Positions 26,101 through 38,876 are shown, counted from the stretch's first letter. The stretch: DNA of 64,000 nucleotides from Cinclus cinclus (GCF_963662255.1 NC_085047.1:21395258-21459257), one strand, 5' to 3'. Made by a program: numbers and translations. The notes: generated by a model not told the origin, from the sequence alone.

Positions 26101-29100
26101 GAAGAGAAGTGAGGCCAGGCTGCCATTGCACTTCTGATTCCTAATCTGAGATTTGCTATAAATGCTTTAATGGAACCTTTTAAATAAATTTGTCATCACA
26201 CATTGAATACAAAATCAGACAGCAATATTAACTGTTCATACACTGAGCATAACTATAATTATTTATATTATGAGTATATATAATTATGGTCACGTGCAGT
26301 ATCTAAACAGTTGGTGTTGCTGCATGCAACTGTGAATTACTCTGTGAGGTCTCATATACAGAAAATAGCTGGAGAAGTGTTGGTGAAAGGGTAACTAAGC
26401 TAAAGGGTAAAAGTACCTGGCAAAAAGCATTATTTGTGCTTAGGAAACAACTGCGTTTGTGGAGAACCACTAAGTACTGCTGGTAGGAGCACCTCAAAAT
26501 GTTCTCCTAAGGGCAGACCAATGTCTACATAGAAGGAAATCTGAAGTCTTTTTCTCCAAGAGTATAAACTGCAGTGGTTTTATTTTTGGTGCAAGCTGCC
26601 AGCATTGTACAGCACCTGTAACTTGTGTATGCACAGCAACTCGGCTTCAAAAAGGAAGGTTGGTTTGTCTTAAGGTAGTAATCCAAAAAGAGAAGCCATC
26701 CCCTCCTCTCCATGGGGTGCAGAATGAAGTGTAACTGTCAGAAGAGCAACAGCTTTGTTCTGAGTGCTAGGGATGTAATGGTGATCCCAATCACTGTTCC
26801 TCTCTTCCCCATACAGGTATGTTCTGCAGAGCAAATGGACTATGGCAGAGATGACAGTCTGGGTAGCTCTTACTGAGAAACTCAGAGTATCTGTGAGCAT
26901 GTTCTCAGCTCACACTGCAGGAATCAGCTTTATAAGAGAAACTGGAAAATGACGTGAGCATCAAGGTACGCATCTATATTTTCATTCCTCTCCTTTTTTC
27001 CTCCTGTCATTCACTTTTCTGACTTTTTGCCTTTTTGCCCTCTATCTCTCACACTCCTTTCGCACTACTGTTATTCCCTCTTGTTCCCTTTCCATTTCTT
27101 CTTTTCATGACAGGACCAATCCATTTCCCCTCTTTTTACTCCTTGCAATTATTTTCCCTCTTATAAGCCATTGCTGCCTGCTGTGCCTTTAAACACTGGC
27201 TTTTTAGAAAAAAACAAACTTGCCTCCAACAGCAAATTCCTTGAAAAGTATCCTCACAACATGGTCTCCTGGGCATGTTTTTTTGTCTCTTTTTCACTGA
27301 ATTTTTGGCAAAATCTTTCTTCTTTAGCCTGTTAGTCAACAGAACTATTAGCTACCTTGGTTACACTTCTAAGCTTTGTCACCTCTGCATAACCCTGGTA
27401 CTTAGCAACAAAAAAACCTCAGAGTATTTTCTACAGATTTTTTCCTGCACCTCTCTCCCTACATGATAATGTTTGTAGTGAACAATCCCTCCCCCAGACT
27501 AGAATTATTTGGCTCCGAAAAACTACTAACAATTCTGCAAACAAGGAAGATCAGCTATAGAACTCTTCAGGAAAACACTGCAAATAAGCAGTAGCAAAAA
27601 CAGTGGCAGTAACCTCAGTTAGTAACCTCAGAGTGCAAGGATCACTTCACAAAAAGTTAGAGGTGTCCTTAGGTTTGGCTTTCCCATGTTATGTGAATGT
27701 GTATCTTTTTGTGCTCTAATTTAAGTCTATACAAAAAGGTTTTTTCCTGTTTGTTATTATGCACATCACATGAGAGCTTCAGCAGCAGGTGTGGTCTGTG
27801 GATTTGAGACTGTAGCACCACTCAAAATAGTAGGCAACAGTGGTCTAAGGTATTAATTGTAAAAAGTCAGGAATAAAACTTTGTTATATAAAACACTTGT
27901 ACTCATTTTTCTTGAATGTTGTTTTTGTTTCCAAAACCAACAAATTTTGTGTATCCTCACATCTATAACAGTGCTGTAAGATAAGATTCCAACAAAAAGG
28001 TAAGATACATTGTCAGAAAGCTGACAGACTGACAAAATGAGGTTACTAGAAGATTAGGTCTATATAGACAAGAAAATGGTAAATAAGAGGTGAAACACAA
28101 GTATGCAAGGCAAAAAGGGAGAGACTGTATCTGAAGCTGGCTTGGGAATCTTCATAAAATGCCATTAACCCATGCAGCTCATTGCCATAAGGTATCAATG
28201 ACATTAATAGACATTATATATATATAGCTTCCAGATGTCACAGTTATAGGAGAGAAAATAAGAGATCCCTGTGGTGCAGGAACTCTCCTTGTGTTAAGTT
28301 GAAAGCCCACCACTAGGATGAATATTTCATTAGGCAAGTTTTGCTGCAATTGCCTTCAACAGAATTTCTTGCTGTTTTGAACAGAGGAATCAGCTCTGTG
28401 TAAGAATGAATTCTAAACTCACCAGACTCCAGGTGCAATGTGGTTGGGAATTCCTGTCTTCCTATTGGACTGGAAAATTATGTCTCATGTGCACAGTGGC
28501 TGTGGTGTGAGTTTTATTGCACATGGCTTCTGTGTTAAGGCAGAAGAGAAAGTGGTAAAAATGAGCCTCATGTCATCAAGTTTATGTACTGCTGTTAATT
28601 TTAAAATCCTGGTTTTGGCAAAAAAAGCAAGTGTAGTGGGCACTTGGCATATGTATAAGTTTTAAAGTCTGGTGACCAAGAACTATGTCCTTTCTGTTCA
28701 TTATTTGTTGGTAACCACCCTGTGAAGGCATTACCTCTTTAAATCCTGTTGTTGCTGAAGTTCTCTGAAACATGTTTTATTTTAGCCAGTTTTAATTTAG
28801 CTACTTTTCTGCTTAATGTGCTGTATACATTTGATTGTTGTGCATAAAGGGTCCCATAGAAGCACAAAAGGGCACTTTCTGCTCAACAATCAACTGATGA
28901 CACATCAAAGGAAAGGTCACTTTTATATATGGGAAAAATATACCCCAATCATAATAGCTGTGTATGCCAGTGGTTACTCTTCCTGGTACCTTTAGAAGCA
29001 GCTCTAGGAGAGGTACCACACATCCCTTCTGTGGGATGGAGCTTGTCCAAAGTTTAATGCTTTCTTCTAGCTCCAGGGAGCCCTGGCTGATATCACAGCA

Positions 29101-29990
29101 TGCTTAGGCTGGCTGAGGAAAAGCACAGAAGATGAGTTCTCTCTTGCAGAACATAGCCATCACCACAAGCTGCCTCATGAATTGTGCTTTTGAATAGGGG
29201 CTCTGTTAGGCAGCCACAGGGATGCCTGTGGACTTCAAAGCAAAACACCTTTTAAGACTTTGCAAAGATGTTCATGTAATTCCAGACTGTCTTCTGAAGT
29301 CCTGAGAGCTCTTAATTGATTTTTGAGAGGGAAAATCCCACCCAGCTACAGTTCTACTAAAACCTGTAGCTGTAACCACAAAGCTTTTTCCAGGGTTTTC
29401 TGAGTGAATAACTATTTCTTACATCCCTAGTTTAAAAGACACTTTTTTGTGATTTCCATTCACTACAAGTAGTCACAATAGAGAGGAATCAGCCAATTTG
29501 AGTTCAAAGAGTGAAATTTACCCCAGCTATTTTTCTCCAATTGGATGATTATTCATTTTAAAAGTTAAATCTGAGCCCCAAAAATATGCCTTAGAGTAAG
29601 TTTTTTATAATCATATAATGAACTGTATCCAATAAGTAATTCCACTTCACTTTTTTCTAGTGTAATAAAAATCTTGAAATGGAGATCTGCAATATTTTGC
29701 CAGATTAGTTCCTTAACTCATTTGGTATTATTACAACAGGTCCTTCTGAGCAGACAAGGTCTCCCTCATGAGATACTGATTCTGGAAACCTTCATAAATC
29801 AAACCTGAACCAGACAGCACCTCATGAAAAGCACCCCAAGGATAGTGCAAGGTGGATTGACTCATAGCATGGTAATTCCTGTTCAAGGTTTATTTATAGG
29901 CAGGTTTTGACTGTGGAGGTTGATTGGAACCCTAACAGTCATTTTGTTCTCACCTTGCACAGAGAGGAACTGGCAATTATCACTTGAGGG
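23154..29990. other. Intergenic, with one ORF-rich patch
   Basis: No gene is supported. The patch at 25,495-26,131 has open frames on both strands and is described under findings. A short TA run lies at about 28,213-28,226. The rest is AT-rich and featureless by eye. Confidence 0.5.
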
Positions 29991-29999
29991 GCTATGTGT

Positions 30000-30260
30000 G
30001 AGTCAACGTTGTTCCACTGAGAAATGCCAGAGTAACTTGTAATGGCTTCAGAGCAGTGGCCGTGTTAAAGCTGACAACATGGAGGATGTTAGACAGCAGA
30101 GGGGGGGCAACAAATAGGTATTTTCACCACTGAGGAGCCTATAAAATCCTTGTCTTGAACGTGCGTCCACTTGTGTGCATTCATGTTCTCGTGCACTCTT
30201 ACGTCACTCTTTTCAACACCAGTCTCTCAGAGAGACTCCAAGTCTTAGCGCTTAATCTTA
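30000..30260 (+). promoter_or_regulatory. Candidate promoter or LTR-like regulatory segment
   Basis: Seven CpG dinucleotides lie within about 260 bases of otherwise CpG-poor DNA. The segment contains a TATA box, TATAAAA (30,140-30,146), and a CRE-like TACGTCA (30,200-30,206) about 55 bases downstream. The cluster could be the promoter of an unannotated transcript or a decayed LTR. I could not find LTR termini or a target duplication, and the short ORF that follows (30,155-30,370) matches nothing known to me. Confidence 0.3.
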
Positions 30261-30374
30261 TAGCAATAATGGTTCTTGAGAAAACTGTAGCCCCAGAATG
30301 GAATCAAAAGGCTAAGAATCCCAGAGGGAACAAAAAAGTTACCAGATTTGTTTCAGGTGTTAGTTTCTAAATAG

Positions 30375-31438
30375 CTTTTGAGGTGTTTTTTTTTCTTGAG
30401 TTTTTAAGGACTTACTGCAAGAAATATTCAATGTGATAACCAATACTCAGCCTGAATCAAATAACAGACATGCACAAAAATGAACAATAAATCATTAGAA
30501 GGGCAGGACATGAGCTTGTATTTTTGGAGTCATTGTGACTTGGTGCCAGGATCAGCCACTTCCTTTGCATAACAAACATTTTATAATTTGGTCTAGACTC
30601 TTTTGTTCTAAACCACACAGATGGGAAGGAAAACTATAACTTTTGCAGGAAGGAGCCTGCTGTGCACCCCCATTTTTCTGTTGTTCCTTTAAAAGATCTA
30701 AGAGTAGAGGCTATATACAGGCCTTAAATGAGAACATGCTCTGCAAATATCTCAAACAAGCCTCACAAAATTAAAAGGTTCATTTAACTTGCAATCCCAT
30801 ACTTGGTTTGGAATAGTTATTTACTGTTTCATACAAGAGTAAATGGGAAGGAAGGTAAACCATGACATAACAGTACAATACTTTTTAAATCTTCTGTGCA
30901 ATGTCTGTAGGAGTTGTCTTGGTAGGTCTCTTCCCTTCTTTTCAGATCATCTAACCAAACTGAAAGTTGTGGATGGATAGGTGGTAAAAGGTGGTAAAAG
31001 ACAGACAGAAATGGCTCTCAGCATGAGAAAGGGCCATCGTGGCCATGGACACTCACAGGCAATAAGGAGAGTCAGAGGTGCCCTTGGAACAGGCCAGGTG
31101 TTACTGCAGGAAGGCTCTTAGAATTACCTGTTCCCTGGGACATGCAACAGTGACAGTTTTGACCACAGAACACTGTAGAGAGCTTTGCAGTGCTGTACAA
31201 ATCGTGCCCAGCTAAAATTAATTTCTGAATTATGCTGACAAGCATCTGAAGATTAATAATTTCAGATGTTTTCAGTTTGCTCACACCCACATCTTTGCTA
31301 GTGGAAGAGTACAGTTGAGGGCTTCCAGGTTTATGGTACTTCTTTTAAGCTTCTTTTCCTAAGGTGAAGAGAGACTTAGCGCACATGCAGTGTAGAGGTG
31401 AAAACCCAAGGGAGCAAGGGAGCTGCTAAAAGACTGTG
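30375..31438. other. Intergenic, nothing recognised
   Basis: AT-rich sequence. A small tandem GTGGTAAAAG doublet lies near 30,980-31,000. No gene, RNA or mobile-element ends were seen. Confidence 0.55.
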
Positions 31439-31542
31439 ATTTATTAAGGATTTAATGGCAGCTACCTCATACCACTTCCTGCTGAAATGAATTTATTAAG
31501 GACTTAATGGCAGTTACCTCATACCACTTTCTGCTGAAATGA
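31439..31542 (+). repeat. 52-bp tandem duplication (two copies)
   Basis: Copy 1 is 31,439-31,490 and copy 2 is 31,491-31,542. They are directly adjacent and differ at only three positions (ATTTAATGG/ACTTAATGG, GCAGC/GCAGT, CTTCC/CTTTC). The first copy is also preceded by GTG where the second follows ATGA. The high identity suggests a fairly recent local duplication. Confidence 0.93.
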
Positions 31543-34500
31543 TTCCTTGTCACTCCTTTTCTATTTTTACCCTCTTTATCCTTAACTTTTCCTGTACTCA
31601 CTTGCCATAGAATTTGAATTAGCATTTTCTGTAGAAAATCACAATAATTTGGGTTAACGAATCAATTCATTTGCAGCTTAGAATATAAGCTTTAGCTTTC
31701 CAAAATGCATGCACTGCATTTTTCCACAGGAATGATAGAAGAAAATACTTGCATTTAATAAATTAACATGTCTTACTTACTATATTATGCACAAATATTT
31801 GGCAGAGTAACATCACTGATGTACAGAGGTATCCAGTCCTCCTCCATTTTCTTCTTACCATGGAGGGTCTCGAGCAATCTGTTAAAATAGGTGATCTGCT
31901 GATGAAAACCTTTAGCATAAAACAAAGCACAAAAGGTAGTCTGAAGTTATATTAAAAAAACAAGCCAAAACAAGACCAAAATTCTCCAAAAATCAAGGAT
32001 TATCCCTAACTGGGGGCTAGAGATTGAATGATGTGTTAACAGTTTCCAGGAAGGCTGATGGTCATTGTAAACCTTTAACTTCCCTGTTCCTTAATTATAA
32101 ATAAGTAGTGAAAAGAATGCAGCAGCAGCTAGTCATTGCCTAGGAAGAATTACTCCTTTTGTGCAAAAGAGCCAGTGTGCCCAGAGGGTTGGGGAATTGC
32201 CCTGTCTGCTTCTGTTGAGGTGAGGGAAGGTGTGAATTCTTACACAGGCTGAAGGTTTGTCTGTACTCTCTGCTGCCTTACCCCTGTGCCAAAGACCCAA
32301 ACAGAGTGCATCTCTCAAGTCTCCGTGGAAACTTAAATGGTGTGGGACAGGAAAGATATGGTTGATTTGTTTCAATTATTGTGGCACACTGATCTGCCCA
32401 TGTGTATTTGGAGAATCCTTTGTGGCAAAGTGATGCACAGGTATTACAAAAGGAGTCAAAGAAAATTGGCTGCAATCTAGCAAAGGTTGAGCAAGAAGGG
32501 AAACGGTGACCATGAGTCCCCTGCTCTCTCTCTGCTCACTTGGAGAAGAAATGTTGGGCAGCCAGGAGCTGGGAGAACATCAGTCCAGCCACAGCCCCAA
32601 ATCTTTGAATGTACCTTAGACCTTAAGCCTAATTTTTGTGTTTTTTGTAAGTGTTTTGCTGTTTTGTAGGCGCTTCCTAAGGATGCTGGAAAGACCAAGA
32701 CTATGGTTCTTATTTGCCTCCAACACTCTGGATCTTAATTTTGCACTTTCCTTTTGTGCTTGTATGTGTGAAAAGGAGGTTTAATCATGTTTCCAATTCT
32801 TTCTTTTGAGACCCTTAGGGAAAACTGCTAGGGAGAAACAGTATTATTACAGAGAAGCTTCCACATTATCCACAGCTAGAGCTGACAAAAATAGCACACA
32901 GCTGGGACCACAGCAAGGGCTGGGGTAAGGAATAGCCGAGGAAAGTCAGAGAAGTTCCTGGAGTGTAATGTTGGACTGGGAAGAGATACTGAGAGCCCAG
33001 TCACCAATCACCAATAGTAATTAGCTGTCAAGGACTGTACAAGGATCTCTATAGATCTTGCAAGGTATAACAAACAAGTAGTAATTGTTAAGAAGGATGA
33101 TTCACTCTTAAAAATTATTAATAATTCTATGAATTTTGATGAGGATGAGTTGATACAATGTATTAATTGCTATGTGATGGTTAATATATCCTCAGGTTTT
33201 GAGAGTCCTAATTTAAAAAAAATTATATTCACTTAAGTAAGATTCATTCCATAATATGATACTATTAAGTATGAGTGTAGGCATTAAAATTCTGCCTGCA
33301 GAAAGCATGTTAGATAGGTTGGGTCCTGGATGAATTTGATCCATCAGAGTTGATGGTATTTATCTGTAAGCATTTACCTACAAATTACTTTTGTAAGGAC
33401 CTGGTCCTGTAGCCTACAAATACTCTGGTGATGCTGAAGGGAACAAAAATGTTTCTATTGTCTATAATATGAGGATCTGGGGCCTTAAGGCCAGCAATTC
33501 AAAATTAATGAACACAGTTTATAAAATGCCATACTCCAGTAACATCTTATTGTAATTTCTTTCAACTTGTAAAGCTCTCCTTACGAAGTTTGTAGCAAAA
33601 ACTATTTTTCTCTAGTCTTGTTGATAGTAAGAACTTCAGTAAAGAAGCATAACTCCCTATAACAGAGATTCAGTAGCCTGCCTTTGTCTGTTCTGTAGCA
33701 TAACACATACAGTCATCCTTCTTTTCCTTGCCTCGGCAATAACACTATTTAAAAACCTGTCCCAATAGTGAGAACTAAATCTGTTTCTCCACACAAGACT
33801 GAGCTCTGACAAAATGTGAACCATGAGAGACATTCTAAGTCTTGAACAAAGCAGGGAATTGTAAAGACTGGCTTTTAGAGTAGTGAGATCTTATTTCTGT
33901 GGTGCAGTTTTGAAGTGCTGTAGTTCCATGAGTATCACTAAGAGGTTTTGCAGGATGAAAAACCCATAGGTTAGCAGCAATGCAGGCTCCATCCATGTGG
34001 TAATATAGAAGGAGCTTCATACCAGAAGTACCTCTGCCTTTACCTCTCCTCTACTCCTCAAGGTGCTCAAATGATATCTTTTCTCTCTCTGAGCAGAGAG
34101 CTCTTGCATTTCTGCTTCTGATAATGTGGGGGTCACCTGAGAAAGGTATGAACTCTGTTTTTGAACTACATGAATTTTTGAAGAGGTATTGTATGAAATA
34201 TGAGCTGCAATATGATGTAGAAAGCTTGGAGTCAGATTGTTCAAAAGCAGTCTGAGTCATGAGTTAGCAACAGTGTCAGCTGAAACTAACTTGCCCTTGA
34301 GTCCTCAGATTTGTGCTGTCATCTGGGACCTGTTTCAGCAGTATCCATCTGCATTATAATTATGCAAACAAACATGCCATTTTATTCAGGTTTATAGAAA
34401 GTTTATTAAAACTCAAAGTCTTCTGTTAGTAGCATGTATCAGTTTTAAGACATAATACGACACCTCTATGTACATAGCTCTCTAGGGCAGGGAGTTCCTA

Positions 34501-35180
34501 TGAGTTTGTGAAATACAGATTCCAGAAATGGTTTGTTCTTATTCAGAGACAAGTGCAATGGAAAATGCGAACAAGTTGTTTCAGGTTTGTTTCACATGAG
34601 GGCAAAACTGAAGTAACTTCACAGATGTCACTGGTAGGATAAGGCTTCCCCAGGGCAAGACTGAACAGGGTTACATTCACTGAGTTACACTGAATTACTC
34701 CGTATCATCCCTTGGTGAGAATGTTCACACACCTTTGTGAACTGAGCTAATAGTGCAATACCATGTGTAAAAATAGAAGACTGAAGGATACTTTTCTGAA
34801 TACAGCACTGATCAGGTGGTATCCTGAAGCATGAAATCAGTTTGTTCAGTATAGGTTATATAGGTGCAAATGACTAACTTATACAGAGCCTTCTTAAAAC
34901 CAGCACTCAATATGGAATGCTCTGATCTCTATCAGCATGGAGGTCTGCACTCTTCCAGCACTGTGGGTAGTCATCTTCACTACACTGTGTGAAACTATCA
35001 GTCATTCACCATTAAATGCCATCCTGGTCCGGACAGCAAGGATGAGATGATATCTACATTCAGTTGTAAAGAAATAGTAGCAAGCATTTCAGACAATATA
35101 CAGATTAACAGAGTTCAACCATAAAATGAGGAAGTCTGCAGGCATTCAACCAGTGATGAATAGATTCTGGTGAGTTTGTG
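31543..35180. other. Intergenic, 3' flank of XCL1
   Basis: AT-rich DNA with only chance ORFs. No second chemokine exon set was seen here or elsewhere in the window. Confidence 0.55.
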
Positions 35181-35199
35181 TTTATTCAAAGATTTTATT
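35181..35199 (-). promoter_or_regulatory. XCL1 poly(A) signals (two AATAAA)
   Basis: Read on the minus strand, AATAAA occurs at 35,194-35,199 and again at 35,181-35,186, about 100 and 112 bases past the XCL1 stop codon. These are the first canonical signals downstream, so the 3' UTR is probably only 110-140 bases long. Confidence 0.75.
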
Positions 35200-35297
35200 G
35201 CCACTTAATAAATAGGAAATAAAAGCAGATAGAAAGGTTTTCTTCCTTGTGAGCTGCAGCAATGATGATTCCAGACGGTTGGCCTTAGATGCTTGGA

Positions 35298-35403
35298 TTA
35301 TTTGCGTTTGGCAGCACGCCTTTCATCTATTCTCTTTATAGCAGTCTGCACCCATTTCTGATCAGCAGGTACACAGATCCTGATACCTCTTATAGTAATA
35401 AAC
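35298..35403 (-). CDS. XCL1: XCL1 coding exon 3
   Basis: 106 bases encoding residues 63-97 and the TAA stop (35,298-35,300). It carries C73 and the C-terminal helix with its basic tail. The acceptor CTATTTTTCTACAG lies at 35,404-35,417. Confidence 0.94.
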
Positions 35404-38400
35404 CTGTAGAAAAATAGAAAAACAAATCAGCTGGGCATTAAATTCCAGTCTTGCTACCCAGGTCTGCTGTTCTTGGTTCAGATGCAGAACATAAGCAAAA
35501 ATGTGATAAAACAATATCAAATGCCAGAGCTTGTAAGTGTTAGTTAGAACAACACCAGCTAGAAACATTATTTCCCTATTTATGATACCACTAATGTACA
35601 TGGTCGTGTACATACATACTGATATTAAAAACATCAAACATACCTGCTGTTCTGGGATTTTATGTTAAATCATGATGAACATTTATCTCCCAGAAGCAGA
35701 TTTCAGATGTGATAAAAATGCATGCTTGTGAGCTCTAAAGACCAAACACAGCTCCTAGCAAGACTCCTAGCAAGAGTTACCCCATATTCTTTTACATGAT
35801 CTGTTCCCTTGACTCAGTTCATACATGGAGCCTCTGACTGCTCCACCCTTGCTGAAATATTTCCCCACTAACTGGGCACAAAGATGGGACTGGTCAGTGA
35901 GCTTCCTGCCATTACTCATGAGCAGCATGCATCTCCCAGCTCTCTGAGGCCTGTTCTTCTCCCCTCACTCCCTCAGCTGCCAGGTTACTCCTCCACAGAA
36001 GAACTGGAAGGGTGACCTGAGCTAGCCAGATTTAGTGAGTTGGGCCATGAATTGTGTTCTGATGCCTCTTCCCTATTTGATGGTTGTGTGTTTACATAAG
36101 GAACTCTGAAGGGTCCATGTGATGCTTACATGATGGCATCTGTTGGTACTTGTTGCCTTTCATAGCTCACGAGATTTTGGATGTTCAGCCGATTTGTAGA
36201 TAGATTTACACATCTGAATTTGCGCATGGGCTGACTACTAGCACTCCCTAGAAGGAAAAAAAAAATAGATAAATGAAAGGGAATAAATATTTTTATTGAT
36301 ATTTAGCTATACTTGCTTAATAAACCAGGAATTCCAAAAGATTCCTAGTGGTGGTTAGACCGTGAGATTCTCATGATGTACAGCCACAATACCAGTTATA
36401 CCAGAGAACTTAAGCTATTTTTTGTGATACATCTGACCATCTCTAAAGTGCTGTCTATCCCCAGGGAGTCACTGTTTCCATAGCAGTAGAAGTCTTTGAC
36501 ATCATTCATAAATAGGACTGCGTCATCTGCAATTAAGAACCCATGTGGAGGTAGTATTTAGAACTGGAACTTTATTGGGTGGATTTCCAGATATCTTTGA
36601 ATATGGATCAGTATTTCCTCCTATTTTCAAAGTGAAGAAAAGGAAAGCATGGCTACTTCTCTCACATTCAAAAGTAGCATTCACAAAAATTGTTAACAGA
36701 AAGGGAGATACCTCTGCCAGAAGAATAAGTGCTTCTATCCTCTGGCTATAACTCTGATTTCATAGGCAGCAGGGTGCTCCTTAATCCTTGCATTCCTCCA
36801 AGATTTTGATACAATTTAGAGAAATGCAGTGGTGATTAAAAAAAGAGGATTCCATTACTGGTATAAAATTTTATGGGCTGCTGTTATCTTACATAAATGA
36901 TAACCGAAAATGGGAGCTCATTCAAATGCAATGGAGTATACATTAGTGTTAGTCTCCACTTGCCAGTTTTTGGTTTTCTCCCATTCATGACAGACAGGTT
37001 TGGGAAAGCATGCTGAGGGACAAAAAGAACCCTGCTCTACTCCGTGGGCTTTTAATGAAGAATTTATAGAACTACTGGCTTAAGAAAAGTCCAAGAGCTG
37101 TTCTGGTGCACCTTGCTAAATGTAAAAGCTGCAGCACACAGTCTCGCTACCTGTGAGCTGTTCTTTTGTTTGAAATAATTGGAATAGCTGAGACAAACAC
37201 ACATCAGTCTTTGGAGAAGGTGTGGAAGAGCCAGTGTACAGGCACTGGCAGATCTGCTAATTACTGAGATTTTGTTTGCCTGAAGGAATATGAAGGAATA
37301 TCTCTTGTCTTGCTTTAGTCATGAGTAACACAATATAGTTTTTTCTTATGATTTATGACACATTTCTTACTGCCTCAGGCAAATATTTCCTCTTCTACTA
37401 AACAATATTCAGGGAATGGGTGCAGGGAATAGCAGCAAAGCTTTTCTAAGGCTGGGAACAAACCCCAACTGCTCTGCACCTATAACTACCATTTTTTCCC
37501 CAAGTGTATTTGGGTTTTTATCATTCTTTCTTGTCCTTTTTCTGTCACTTGTAGACCATCCTGGTGTGCTTTTTCAGACTTGGTGATACTTATGGCAAAT
37601 TATACAGCCTGGATAATAACATTGGGAATGGGCAGTCTATGATATGAAGCTGCTGGTGCCAGGATGAAGAGCAGTGTCACCAATGAAAAGAGGAGGATGT
37701 AGTGGGATGTAGCTGGGGAGGTAATGGATCAGCATAAGGGCTGTGTAGCTTCATAGTCCTGTGAATGCTTAGCAGGTCTTAGTTTGATTTTGGTGTGTTT
37801 TACTGAGGATACCTTTTCTCTGTGTTTCTGAGTGCATATTTGTGGGTTTGCATATCACTTGCCTATCTGTGTTTTGTGTGAAATCTACTTGTGGTGAGAT
37901 GATGTGTGTAATGGCTGTATGTTCATGTTTCTCCATTATTCATGGAGCCTCATCCTAAAGTCACTGACCAAATCATCACTGCACACAGTCTTACGTAAAG
38001 CTTGGATAATAATCACGGCTCATCTTAATGGTCATAACTGGTTTGAAAGAAGATCTTGAATTGCATGATTCAGTGAAAAGAGACAAGATCTATTAAACTA
38101 AATCTATTACTCCCCTTTTTAATTATATTTTCCCTGTCAGTATTAAAAGATTTTTCCAAAAACATGTGAATAAACCATATGGCATATAGAAATGGAGGAG
38201 CTTTTAAAAATAGAGTTATTAGAGGGATTAAGGCTACATAGTTAGAGAAAGACAAATAACAAGTAATACAATAAGATTCATATAAAAGTAGTCTACCTGG
38301 GAAAAGGAAAATGTACATCTTATCCAAGAAGGATTTTTCATGAAATGTTATTAACCTACAGTACTCATGGTACATACCATACTCATTAACATACCGTATT

Positions 38401-38788
38401 CATGGCTCTATGCCACCAGTAAGACTAAAAGACATTGTATCTTCAAGATGTTTTGATTTTGAGAGAGATAACATTACACAGAAACCATTTAAGGGCTCTC
38501 AGGCACAGATTCCCACCTTGCATTAAAGCAGTAACCAACCATCTTGTGGCAGGACATCAGATGAAATCCCCCATAAGACTGCCTTTCTTGCAGTTTTCAT
38601 CTGGATTTCTTGTGCATTTTATCTTATAAGTCAGCTGTCTGTAACTATAAATCCTGCTCAGGAGACCCCAGGTGGAATGTGGAACAATTCCTGTCTTCCT
38701 CTCGAGTTGCAAGCTTACCTTTGACTGTATGCACAGTGAAGATGCCAAGCCAGAAGAGAAGGAGGATTGCTGCGGTGTGGAGCTTCAT
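35298..38788 (-). CDS. XCL1: Lymphotactin (C-class chemokine XCL1), three exons
   Basis: Coding exons are complement(38719..38788), (36130..36247) and (35298..35403), with introns of 2,471 and 726 bp. All splice sites are GT-AG (donors GTAAG; acceptors TTCTAG and CTACAG). Phases agree and give 294 coding bases, 97 residues plus TAA. The product has a hydrophobic signal peptide (about residues 1-23, MKLHTAAILLLFWLG). It then has only two cysteines, C36 and C73, which is the hallmark of C-class chemokines: one disulfide instead of two. The strand segment IMFIT-RGIRICV is followed by the helix motif WVQTAIKRID and a basic end, RRAAKRK. N38-L-S is a possible N-glycosylation site. The protein stops just after the helix and lacks the longer tail of human XCL1 (114 residues). 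XCL1 is secreted by T and NK cells and attracts XCR1-bearing dendritic cells (family knowledge). The start has a purine at -3 and a TATA box about 50 bases upstream. Confidence 0.95.
36130..36247 (-). CDS. XCL1: XCL1 coding exon 2
   Basis: 118 bases encoding residues 24 to part of 63, including C36 (FRCVNLS) and the central YERQQVP segment. The acceptor is a pyrimidine run ending TTCTAG (AG at 36,248-36,249). The donor is GTAAGC at 36,124-36,129. The final AT is completed to ATG by exon 3. Confidence 0.94.
38719..38788 (-). CDS. XCL1: XCL1 coding exon 1
   Basis: Seventy coding bases: ATG at 38,786-38,788 through AAA, plus the first base of codon 24. It encodes the signal peptide. The exon ends at a GTAAG donor (plus-strand CTTAC, 38,714-38,718). 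Intron phase is 1. Confidence 0.94.
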
Positions 38789-38800
38789 CGCTGTGGCTTC

Positions 38801-38807
38801 TGAGTCA
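38801..38807 (-). promoter_or_regulatory. AP-1 consensus site in the XCL1 5' leader
   Basis: A perfect TGACTCA on the minus strand lies 13 bases before the XCL1 ATG, just downstream of the predicted start site. AP-1 dimers bind this heptamer, and AP-1 activity is typical of activated T cells. Occupancy is inferred. Confidence 0.4.
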
Positions 38808-38838
38808 AGGCAGAGCAGCAAGTGGCTCTCTCACAGGG

Positions 38839-38844
38839 TTTATA
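38839..38844 (-). promoter_or_regulatory. XCL1 TATA box
   Basis: TATAAA on the minus strand, 51-56 bases upstream of the ATG, predicts transcription starting near 38,812-38,816 and a 5' UTR of roughly 25 bases. No competing TATA box is seen between it and the ATG. Confidence 0.8.
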
Positions 38845-38870
38845 AGTTGTCATTCAGTTGCCAGTTCTTC

Positions 38871-38876
38871 TTTTCC
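38871..38876 (-). promoter_or_regulatory. Possible NFAT core upstream of the XCL1 TATA box
   Basis: GGAAAA on the minus strand lies 27-32 bases upstream of the TATA box. GGAAAA is the NFAT core and suits a gene induced in T cells, but a six-base match is weak evidence. Confidence 0.25.
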
